A stretch of DNA of 63,380 bases from Chitinophagaceae bacterium (GTDB lineage: Bacteria > Bacteroidota > Bacteroidia > Chitinophagales > Chitinophagaceae). Shown in pieces: positions 25,474-33,548 of the stretch. Location: the NCBI GenBank assembly GCA_019638615.1, contig JAHBTL010000043.1, forward strand, positions 1-63,380, in the 5' to 3' direction. Every line of letters starts with the position of its first letter. Position 1 is the first letter of the stretch. The position numbers were made by a program, and so were the translations under genes. The notes beneath the pieces are model-generated. The model was not told the DNA's origin. It made no database searches and worked only from the letters and a program-made list of their open reading frames with translations.

Positions 25474-28263
25474 ATGCAAACTAACTACAGCCTGTTTAAC
25501 AATGCCTTGCGGCAACTTGTATGCCTGTTCTTCTTTATAGCACCGGTTATTTCCGTTTTTGCAGATCCTGTTAATCCGGGTAAGCTTACCTGTGAGTATA
25601 TTGAGAACCCGCTGGGTATAAGCACAGGAGAGCCCCGTTTGAGCTGGACCCTGGAATCCAGCCTGCGTAACCAACGGCAAAGCGCATACGAACTGATCGT
25701 GAGCGACAATTTCAAAGATATACAGGCGGCTAAAGGAAATGTATGGACAACGGGAAAAATCACTTCCTCACAATCCCTGCATATTGTGTATGCAGGATCG
25801 CCTCTCCGGTCATTCACCCGTTATTACTGGCGGGTACGTGTACACAACCAGGACGATGCGGCATCCGGATGGAGCCAGCCGGCATGGTTTGAAACTTCCA
25901 TGCTTGCTCAAAGCGACTGGCAGGCAAGCTGGATAGGCGATGGCAGCAAGCAGTTCACCAGCAGCGAAGATTTTTTTAAAGAAGACCCGATGCCACTTTT
26001 CAGGAGAACCTTTACAACCAAAAAGAAAATTGCCGCCGCAAGGCTTTATATTTCCGGTCTGGGTTATTACGAAGCATATATAAACGGGCAAAAAGTGGGA
26101 GATCATGTGTTGGATCCGGGCTGGACAAATTACAGCAAGCAATACCTGTATATTGTGCACGATATAACACAACACATGCGCAATGGCGCAAACGCAGCGG
26201 GCATTATGCTGGGCAATGGCTGGTACAATGCGGCTCCGCTCAGGTTGTTCGGGAGATTTGTGCTGCGCGATGTGCAGGAAACAGGGCGTCCCTGCGTGAA
26301 AGCGCAAATACGTTTACAATATACCGATGGCAGTACTGAAACCATTGTAACGGATAAAAGCTGGCAAACAGCGCCCGGACCCATCATACGGAACAATATT
26401 TACCTCGGTGAGCATTATGATGCCGGGAGGGAAAAAGAAGGATGGTCAACCTCCGGCCATCGTTCCTCCGGGTGGAAAACTGCGACTGAAACCAGCGGGC
26501 CGTCCGGCAAGCCGGAGCCACAGATGCTGCCGCCCATACGGGTTACCAAAGTGGTGCAACCGGTAGGCATAGCCGAAACCGCGCCGGGCGTTTTTGTATT
26601 TGACATGGGGCAGAACTTTGCCGGCGTAGCCCGCATTAAAGTGCAGGGCCCTGCCGGTACGCATATTGTGCTGCGTTATGGAGAAGATAAGCTTAAAGAC
26701 GGCTCTGTGAATGTAATGACTTCTGTTGCAGGGCAAATCAAAGAGGGCAACGGAGGCGCGGGCGCTCCCGAAATTGCCTGGCAGGAAGACAGCTATATAT
26801 TGAAAGGAAAAGGAAAGGAAATATGGTCGCCCCGTTTTACTTTTCATGGCTTCAGGTATGTAGAAGTAAAAGGATGGCCCGGCAAGCCCACTCTGCTGGA
26901 TATGGAAGGATTGCGGATGAACACAGACGTTCCGGCAACGGGAAGCTTTACCAGTTCCAACAACATGTTCAACCAGCTTTATCAAAATATACACTGGACA
27001 TTCCTGAGCAATATTTTCGGCGTACAAAGCGATTGCCCCGCCCGCGAAAAACTGGGATATGGCGGCGATATAGTAGCCACTGCAGAATCATTTATCTACA
27101 ATTATAATATGGCGCAGTTTTACCGGAAAGCCATACAGGATTTTGCCAACGACCAACGCCCCCGGGGTGGCATAACCGAAACAGCTCCATTTGTTGGCAT
27201 AGCCGACCGTGGCCCGGGAGATGGCTCAGGGCCTTTAGGCTGGCAACTGGCATATCCCTACCTGATGAAACAGCTTTATGAGTTTTACGGCGACAAACAA
27301 GTCATAGAGCAACAATACAATGCTTTTGTAAAGCAGATGGATTTCCTTCAGGCTACTGCAATAGAAGGGTTGCACCATATTGACATCAGCGATCACGAAG
27401 CGCTGGATACCAAACCCGAAGCTTTTAGCGCCGCTTTGTTCTATTATCATCATGCTGTACTGATCGCAGAATTTGCCGGCATTTTAAATAAAAAAGAGGA
27501 TGCACAGCAGTACACCCGGCTGGCAAACAGGATTAAAAGCGATATTGTAGGTAAATTTTTAGTGCCGGGTACCGGGCGATTTGACAACGCTACCCAATCG
27601 GCGCAAATACTTGCCTTGTGGTATAACATGGCCGATGAAAAAGAAAAGAAAAGCACTCTGGATATGTTAATGAAAGAATTTGAACGCAAAGACTGGCACT
27701 TATCAACCGGGATATTTGCCACGAAGATGATGTTTGACATATTGCGCAATGAAAACAGGAATGATATTGCCTACCGTATTGCCACTCAAAGAAGTTTTCC
27801 AGGATGGGCGTACATGATTGAAAAAGGCGCCACTACCTTATGGGAAAGCTGGGCTTATTCCGATGGCGAGTATTCACAAAATCATCCTATGTTCGGTTCC
27901 GTTAACGAATGGTTTTACCGCTCACTGTTAGGCATAAACGCCGCGGCGCCCGGGTTTGAAAAAATCATTGTTAAGCCGCAGCCGGCAGGCGATCTTGCTT
28001 CCGCGGCCGGCAGCTTTGAAACGGTGCGGGGAAAAATCACAAGTAACTGGAAGATCGAAAATAAATCATTCACCCTCGGAGTGGAAATTCCTGCCAATAC
28101 CACCGCTGAAATTTGGGTGCCGTCCAAACAAGGCAGTGAAATACTTGAATCCGGAAAGCCTGTAAAAGAAATCGCGGGATTACAATTGCTACGCTATGAA
28201 AATGGATATGCCGTTATTCAAACCGGCTCAGGAAAATATTCGTTTTCCGCACATATAAATTAA
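25474..28263 (+). CDS. Alpha-L-rhamnosidase (GH78)
   Basis: The 929-residue secreted enzyme (signal peptide ending near SVFAD) shows the full GH78 order: an N-terminal fibronectin-like domain, the Bac_rhamnosid_N domain (about 160-330, YISGLGYYEAYINGQKVGD and LDPGWTNY), the domain with FDMGQNFAGVARI, the (alpha/alpha)6 catalytic barrel, and a C-terminal beta domain. In the barrel, DCPAREKLGYGGD places Asp520, Glu525 and Asp532 with the spacing of known GH78 catalytic residues, and TTLWESW gives Glu791 as the candidate general base. It removes terminal alpha-L-rhamnose from plant-type glycans or glycosides. The upstream glycosidase is in the same operon. Confidence 0.95.
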   Translation: MQTNYSLFNNALRQLVCLFFFIAPVISVFADPVNPGKLTCEYIENPLGISTGEPRLSWTLESSLRNQRQSAYELIVSDNFKDIQAAKGNVWTTGKITSSQSLHIVYAGSPLRSFTRYYWRVRVHNQDDAASGWSQPAWFETSMLAQSDWQASWIGDGSKQFTSSEDFFKEDPMPLFRRTFTTKKKIAAARLYISGLGYYEAYINGQKVGDHVLDPGWTNYSKQYLYIVHDITQHMRNGANAAGIMLGNGWYNAAPLRLFGRFVLRDVQETGRPCVKAQIRLQYTDGSTETIVTDKSWQTAPGPIIRNNIYLGEHYDAGREKEGWSTSGHRSSGWKTATETSGPSGKPEPQMLPPIRVTKVVQPVGIAETAPGVFVFDMGQNFAGVARIKVQGPAGTHIVLRYGEDKLKDGSVNVMTSVAGQIKEGNGGAGAPEIAWQEDSYILKGKGKEIWSPRFTFHGFRYVEVKGWPGKPTLLDMEGLRMNTDVPATGSFTSSNNMFNQLYQNIHWTFLSNIFGVQSDCPAREKLGYGGDIVATAESFIYNYNMAQFYRKAIQDFANDQRPRGGITETAPFVGIADRGPGDGSGPLGWQLAYPYLMKQLYEFYGDKQVIEQQYNAFVKQMDFLQATAIEGLHHIDISDHEALDTKPEAFSAALFYYHHAVLIAEFAGILNKKEDAQQYTRLANRIKSDIVGKFLVPGTGRFDNATQSAQILALWYNMADEKEKKSTLDMLMKEFERKDWHLSTGIFATKMMFDILRNENRNDIAYRIATQRSFPGWAYMIEKGATTLWESWAYSDGEYSQNHPMFGSVNEWFYRSLLGINAAAPGFEKIIVKPQPAGDLASAAGSFETVRGKITSNWKIENKSFTLGVEIPANTTAEIWVPSKQGSEILESGKPVKEIAGLQLLRYENGYAVIQTGSGKYSFSAHIN

Positions 28264-28536
28264 AGTGCTGCAACGGCAAACTATCCCGTAGTGTACTGGT
28301 TCGCCTGCGGTTGTATTCATAATGCTACTACAGGGATGCACTGTTTTAAAAACCAGGCCCACCATGCAATACAGCGTATAAGGCCAATTGAAATCACACT
28401 CAAGCTAACTGTATCGGCCTTTTGTTGTATGTTTTTTTTATGGATTGTACATACAATTACCGGGCTGTTGCTTTTTTTCATTTAAATTCAACGTTTATTC
28501 ATTAATGATTGCTATAAAGCAGGGATTTTATCTACC

Positions 28537-31500
28537 ATGAATATGAAAAGAACAATCGCGGCAGCCATATGGTGCATGCTGGTGCATGCTGCTTGTAATG
28601 ACAGCCAAAAAGAGAATGCAGGCAATGCCTCTGATACTTTGTACAGCGGAACAAAATTCAATGAACATATCCGTTCTACTACCGCCCGGACACCCGAGGA
28701 AGAACGAAAAGGTTTTAAGCTTCCTGAGGGATTTGAAATCCAACTGTATGCCTCCGAACCAGATATCGGCAAGCCCATCAACATCTCTTTTGACGCTAAA
28801 GGACGCGTGTGGGTTACCCAATCATTTGAGTATCCTTTTGCAGCCACTCCCGGAAAAGGCAAGGACAGGTTAAGCATACTGGAAGATACTGATGGGGATG
28901 GTAAAGCTGATAAGTTTACACACTTTGATGATACATTAAACATACCGATCGGGATTTTACCTGTTAAAGACGGCGCTGTTGCCTTTTCTATTCCCAATGT
29001 AATGCACTTTACCGATGCCGATGGCGACGGTACGCCTGAAAGCCAGCAGCGGCTGTACGGGCCATTTGAGTACAAAGACACGCATGGCATGGTCAATAAT
29101 TTTACAGACGGGTACGATGGATGGATATACGGATGCCACGGGTTTACCAACCGATCAAATGTTGCGGGAGCGGATGGCGACAGCATTCATTTGATATCAG
29201 GCAATACCATCCGGTTCCGGTCTGACGGAAGCCGTATTGAACACCATACTGTCGGCAGGATCAACCCATTTGGTTTGGCATTCGACGAACTGGGTTACCT
29301 GTATTCCAGTGATTGTCATACTTCTCCATTATACCAGTTGATAAGGGGGGGCGACTACTCGCAATGGGGTAAGGAAGAAGGAATGGGATTTGCACCCGAT
29401 ATGAAGCCTTTTGAAAACGAAGCGACTGCCCTGGCAGGACTTGCCTATTATGCAGATGTTCAATATCCGGAAGCGTATCAAAAAAATTTATTTATAGGAG
29501 ATGTTGTGGCTTCAAGGGTATACAGGAACTCATTTACTTTCAAAGGGTCTACGCCCATAGGAAAAAGAGAAGCGGATTTTGTATTGAGTGAAGATCCCTG
29601 GTTCCGCCCCGTTGATGTAAAAATGGGCCCGGATGGAGCTATTTATATTGCCGATTTTTACAACAGCATCATCGGGCACTACGAAGTACCGTTAGACCAT
29701 CCCAAACGAGACAGGATCAGCGGAAGGATATGGCGCATTACCTATAAAGGCCGGTCTAATAAAAAACAAGACCTGAGCGCGGCAAATGTACAGGAGCTGA
29801 GCGCGGCATTGAACGCAGACAATATCAAAATAAGAATGGAAGCTGCCAACCAGCTTGCAGACAGGATTGGCAATGATGCCATAGAGCCGGCAAAGGCTGT
29901 ACTGGCAAAAAAAGATGCTACACCGCGGGAATATATACACAGCTTGTGGGTGCTGCACCGCCTGAACGCATTGACAGACGAAATCATCCAAACTTCGGCT
30001 ACTCACGCAGACCTGTTGATCCGCTTACATACCATGCGCGTATTAAACGAACAAAAAGATACTTCCGCTGCACTGTATCCGCTCATTACAACTGCTTTGG
30101 ATGATAAAGATGTGCATGTAAGAAGAGCTGCGGTAGAATTGATGGGGAGATATATAAATACAGATGCAGTAGACAAGCTGATAGCTTTCAGGAAAAAAGT
30201 GGAGGACTTTGATACACACCTGGTTTATACAATACGCCTGACGCTTCGTAACATGCTGCGTCATGAATTTTTGATGAATGAAATAGCGGGCAGGCAATGG
30301 AAAAACGAAGATGCCGCTGTGTTGGCCACCGTGCTGGCAGGCGTTCAAACGCCCGCATCGGCCACCTTCCTGTATGATTTCCTCAAAACAAACGACATTT
30401 CAAAAGAGGAGGTTCCTAAAGCATTTATGCATATTGCACGGTTCATCCCCGATGCACAGTTGAACGAAGTGATAACTACGGGTATGCAAAAAGGCAGTAA
30501 AGACGCTGATCTTGACTACAGCATTTTCAAAAACATCCAGGACGGGATAGTAAGAAGAGGGGGAAAAGAAACAGCTCCATTCCGGGAGTGGGGCAAAAAG
30601 CTCGCAGTGAATGTGATTGATAACAATAAAAGCAGCAAAATAGAAGGCGATCAACTGAAAACAGATAAACAAAAATTCGCGATGGACCTTGCGGGCAATT
30701 ACAAAGTAAACACTGTAGCACCCGCCCTTTTGTCCATTGCGAGAGACACCGCTAACAGGCGCGATGTGAGAACGACTGCCCTGAGGGCATTGTTAAAGCT
30801 GGATATAAATAAAAATGCGGCCCTTGCAGGAGAATTATTGCAGGATCCGAAAGCAACCGGCGATTTTAAAAGAGACATTGTCTCAGCACTGGGAGAATTT
30901 CCCGGTGCAGTAACTGCCAAAGTGCTTGCCGCCATTAAAAATGCGGAACCCGATTTACAGCAAACCATAGCCATTGCCTTAGCCAGCACCAGCGCAGGCA
31001 AAGACATCATATTTGATAAAGTAAGAAAAGGGGAAATGTTCGCACGTGTTTTGATACAACCGAAAGTGGAAGAAAGGTTATCGTTGAATATTTCACCCAC
31101 ACAACAGGCCGTATTAAAAGCGCTCACGGCTGATCTTGAAGATGTAAGCAAAGAACGGCAGGCGCTGATCAACGAAAGAGTAGCTGCTTTTCACGCAGCC
31201 AGGACCACTCCTTCCCCATCTGCGGGGCGAGCGGTATTTACCCGCAACTGCTCACCTTGTCACAGTATTGGCGATGACGGAGGCGGTATGATCGGCCCCC
31301 AGTTAAACAGCGTAGGTAAATGGGGAGTACAGTCGTTATCGGAAAAAATACTGGACCCCAACAGGAATATTTCCGAATCGTTCCGCAGCTACACTATTAA
31401 ATTAAAAGATGGCAAGGTAATGACAGGGCTTTTCAGACGGGAAGAAGGCGCTGCTACTGTATATGCCGATGCATCCGGGAAAGAATTTTCTGTTGCCAAA

Positions 31501-31620
31501 AACGATGTAGCGGAACGCAAAGCATCGAAGTATACTTTGATGCCCGATCAGTTCGGCACCATTTTATCGCCGGAGGATTACAATGCACTGATCGCTTACC
31601 TGCTTACCGTACAAAATTAA
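28537..31620 (+). CDS. PVC-type propeller/HEAT/cytochrome c lipoprotein dehydrogenase
   Basis: The 1027-residue protein has a lipoprotein signal (MLVHAAC), an N-terminal six-bladed propeller of the membrane-bound dehydrogenase type (about 50-410, GFEIQLYASEPDIGKPINIS, GRVWVTQSFEYP, NPFGLAFDELGYLY, GPDGAIYIADFYN), about 450 residues of HEAT repeats, and a C-terminal heme-binding domain with CSPCH at residues 905-909 and GPQLNSVG. The axial Met is probably supplied by the late LMPDQ. The architecture is common in Planctomycetes and Verrucomicrobia and also found in Bacteroidota. It is thought to oxidise sugars or polyols and pass electrons to the chain. The rhamnosidase gene is 273 bp upstream. 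Confidence 0.88.
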   Translation: MNMKRTIAAAIWCMLVHAACNDSQKENAGNASDTLYSGTKFNEHIRSTTARTPEEERKGFKLPEGFEIQLYASEPDIGKPINISFDAKGRVWVTQSFEYPFAATPGKGKDRLSILEDTDGDGKADKFTHFDDTLNIPIGILPVKDGAVAFSIPNVMHFTDADGDGTPESQQRLYGPFEYKDTHGMVNNFTDGYDGWIYGCHGFTNRSNVAGADGDSIHLISGNTIRFRSDGSRIEHHTVGRINPFGLAFDELGYLYSSDCHTSPLYQLIRGGDYSQWGKEEGMGFAPDMKPFENEATALAGLAYYADVQYPEAYQKNLFIGDVVASRVYRNSFTFKGSTPIGKREADFVLSEDPWFRPVDVKMGPDGAIYIADFYNSIIGHYEVPLDHPKRDRISGRIWRITYKGRSNKKQDLSAANVQELSAALNADNIKIRMEAANQLADRIGNDAIEPAKAVLAKKDATPREYIHSLWVLHRLNALTDEIIQTSATHADLLIRLHTMRVLNEQKDTSAALYPLITTALDDKDVHVRRAAVELMGRYINTDAVDKLIAFRKKVEDFDTHLVYTIRLTLRNMLRHEFLMNEIAGRQWKNEDAAVLATVLAGVQTPASATFLYDFLKTNDISKEEVPKAFMHIARFIPDAQLNEVITTGMQKGSKDADLDYSIFKNIQDGIVRRGGKETAPFREWGKKLAVNVIDNNKSSKIEGDQLKTDKQKFAMDLAGNYKVNTVAPALLSIARDTANRRDVRTTALRALLKLDINKNAALAGELLQDPKATGDFKRDIVSALGEFPGAVTAKVLAAIKNAEPDLQQTIAIALASTSAGKDIIFDKVRKGEMFARVLIQPKVEERLSLNISPTQQAVLKALTADLEDVSKERQALINERVAAFHAARTTPSPSAGRAVFTRNCSPCHSIGDDGGGMIGPQLNSVGKWGVQSLSEKILDPNRNISESFRSYTIKLKDGKVMTGLFRREEGAATVYADASGKEFSVAKNDVAERKASKYTLMPDQFGTILSPEDYNALIAYLLTVQN

Positions 31621-31623
31621 ACG

Positions 31624-31654
31624 GGGTTTCCAACCTTTGAAAGGTTGGAAACCC
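31624..31654. terminator. Perfect 14-bp hairpin between convergent genes
   Basis: GGGTTTCCAACCTT and AAGGTTGGAAACCC flank a 3-base loop directly after the stop codon of the dehydrogenase gene. It lies between convergent genes and can act in both directions. The right arm ends without a long T-run, so part of its role may be mRNA stabilisation. Confidence 0.65.
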
Positions 31655-31710
31655 TTCATGCGGGAACTTCACGCTGCAACAAACAATACGAGGCAGTATC
31701 TTTTTGCATA

Positions 31711-32517
31711 TCAGCGCATGGCATCCAGCAGCTTATCCAATACTTTTGTTACCCCGTTATCGTCGTTAGAAGCTGTAATAAACCGGGCTGCTCCTTTAAT
31801 CGCAGGATGTGCATTTTCCATTGCATAGCTGAAATATCCTTCTTTCATCATTTCCAGGTCATTCAAATAATCCCCGAATACCATTGTTTCGTTATATCCA
31901 ATGTTGAATTCCTTTTGTAACGCTTTTATGGCCTGCCCTTTATTAGCCAGTATATGCGACAGATCAAGCCACAGGCTGCCGGATACCTTTACCTGCAATT
32001 CATTTTCAAGATGCCGGAACCATTCATAGCTGTTTTGCTCAGATCCCCGGAAATCGCATATAGCAATTTTCAAAAACTGATCGTGCTCTACTTCCAGAAG
32101 ATCGTTCACCACCATCTGCCTGTCGTAATACATATTTACATGCTCTATAAAACGAGCATCTGTATTTTCAATATACGCCTGTTGCTTACCGCATACAATT
32201 GTATACGCGTCGGGAATTTTCCGTGCGATCCGAACCAGGCCATGAACTATATCTTTATTTAAATCCTGCACCAGCAACTCCCTGTTTCTATATGCTACGT
32301 AGCTCCCGTTTTCCGCAATAAATATTACATCCTCTTTAATGGAAGAAAGTTCGTTTTGCAGGTTAAAAAGCTGGCGCCCGCTGGCTGCCGCAAATAATAC
32401 CTGCTTCGTTTTAAGCTGATCAAACAGATGAAAGAAAACAGGACTTAATTCTTTTTCAGAGTTCAGCAGGGTGCCATCCATATCGGTTGCTATCAGCTTA
32501 ACATCAGTCAGGTTCAT
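31711..32517 (-). CDS. Cof-type HAD phosphatase
   Basis: The 268-residue product has the HAD motif I LIATDMDGTLL, with nucleophile Asp12 and acid/base Asp14. Motif II is AAASGR, and motifs III/IV are VFGDYLNDLEMM near the C-terminus, preceded by NKGQAIKAL. The type IIB cap between motifs II and III (about residues 85-190) identifies it as a Cof-type enzyme, which dephosphorylates sugar phosphates or similar metabolites. It is cytoplasmic. It stands alone and faces the dehydrogenase gene. Confidence 0.95.
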   Translation of the reverse strand: MNLTDVKLIATDMDGTLLNSEKELSPVFFHLFDQLKTKQVLFAAASGRQLFNLQNELSSIKEDVIFIAENGSYVAYRNRELLVQDLNKDIVHGLVRIARKIPDAYTIVCGKQQAYIENTDARFIEHVNMYYDRQMVVNDLLEVEHDQFLKIAICDFRGSEQNSYEWFRHLENELQVKVSGSLWLDLSHILANKGQAIKALQKEFNIGYNETMVFGDYLNDLEMMKEGYFSYAMENAHPAIKGAARFITASNDDNGVTKVLDKLLDAMR

Positions 32518-32559
32518 TCATTTCAGGTTTGCGGCGAAAGTAATTCTTTTATATAAGGT

Positions 32560-32630
32560 ATGAGCTGTCAGCCGTCAGCCATCGGCTTTCAGCAGTTTAG
32601 GTATAGCTGTCTTGAGATTTGAAATCATTG
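32560..32630. repeat. Degenerate word array (CTGTCAGC and TTTGAGATT types)
   Basis: GAGCTGTCAGCCGTCAGCC is followed by ATCGGCTTTCAGCAG and then CTTGAGATTTGAAATC. The same words recur at 47042-47145, 50862-51005, 55300-55450 and 61155-61437. No coding potential. Confidence 0.6.
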
Positions 32631-32968
32631 TTGTCCGGTTAAAATGTTAGCCGAAACGACCAAAGCCATGGCTGTACTGAATTTCATCAGAGTTTATGGC
32701 ATAACCTACTTACCATTGGGTATTCCACTTTTTTCTTGATAAAAAAGTGGAGCAAAAAATCAAGGCTTCGGTAAAATGGCTAAAAATTGTCTTTCCCGGC
32801 TAAGAAAAACAAGTTCAAGCAGCAAATCAAACCCAGTAGGGGTGCGACTTCTGAGCTAATTGCACTTCCTAACTGTGGCATATAGTGTTTTTCTTTTAAC
32901 GCCGTCCAAGCCAATTTTCTTAACGCCATTTTTCCGAGGCCGACATCCCTTTATATTTTACCGGACAA
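32631..32968. mobile_element. Non-coding element with ~20-bp imperfect terminal inverted repeats
   Basis: The left end TTGTCCGGTTAAAATGTTAG (32631-32650) and the reverse complement of the right end (32949-32968, reading TTGTCCGGTAAAATATAAAG) agree at most positions. An internal perfect 10-bp hairpin, CCACTTTTTT/AAAAAAGTGG with loop CTTGAT, is at 32725-32750. No ORF of significance. GATTTGAAAT occurs close to both outer flanks (32616 and 32973), but not at the exact boundaries, so a target duplication is uncertain. It is best read as a MITE or insertion-sequence remnant. Confidence 0.65.
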
Positions 32969-32969
32969 T

Positions 32970-33105
32970 ACTGATTTGAAATTTTAAATTTGAGATGTTT
33001 GTGGTTTGTAGTTGCTACCAATGACCGGCAAGCCAATTTCAAATTTCTAATGTCAAATTTCCAATACCCAAAACCTCAAACCCTAAACCATAAACCTTAA
33101 ACCCA
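32970..33105. repeat. Degenerate word array (TTTGAAATTT and AAACCTAAACC types)
   Basis: This AT-rich stretch has repeated TTTGAAATTT/AAATTTGAGAT words and ends with CCTCAAACCCTAAACCATAA followed by ACCTTAAACCC. The second part resembles 41879-41930 and 61370-61437. Beyond it, 33106-33548 shows no gene or structure I can support apart from the unidentified promoter of the next gene. Confidence 0.55.
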
Positions 33106-33548
33106 ACCTATCGTACCATCCCGCTCTGTCCTGTGGCATGTCGAAACAGGATGAAGCAAAGCCACATCAATCCGTGCAGCAGGTTCACACTCACTCACTT
33201 TCCCAGGTCGCCTTACAATCCTTTACCAGCAGGCATTCCGGGGAATATATTCACTGGCCGCCGTGAAAGCTGCAAAATATATTCCATGTTAATGTTTGTT
33301 AAAAGAACCTGGAAGCCGGAAAAGAGCAGTCCTGTCATTCAAAATATTCTTGTTATCAAATTGATACTTTGTATTTATATAGTATTTTACCGCCTGAATT
33401 GGTTGATACTTAACAGCAGGTACTGAGAATAAGAATAAACCGATTGCAGGTACAAAGGAAGATAAGATTGCAGGGCCATTTCGATGATGTGGATCTCCCG
33501 TACCGGTTTTATTGTAAAAATTGTTTTTAGTAATATTAATTTTCCACT

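Noticed and set aside
31621-31700. Possible CRISPR-like repeat at the GGGTTTCCAACC hairpin
   Set aside because: Only a single palindrome without spaced repeats; explained as a terminator.
33133-33426. 97-codon frame between the TIR element and the cytochrome gene
   Set aside because: No domain, no signal peptide, basic and aromatic low-complexity composition; likely spurious.
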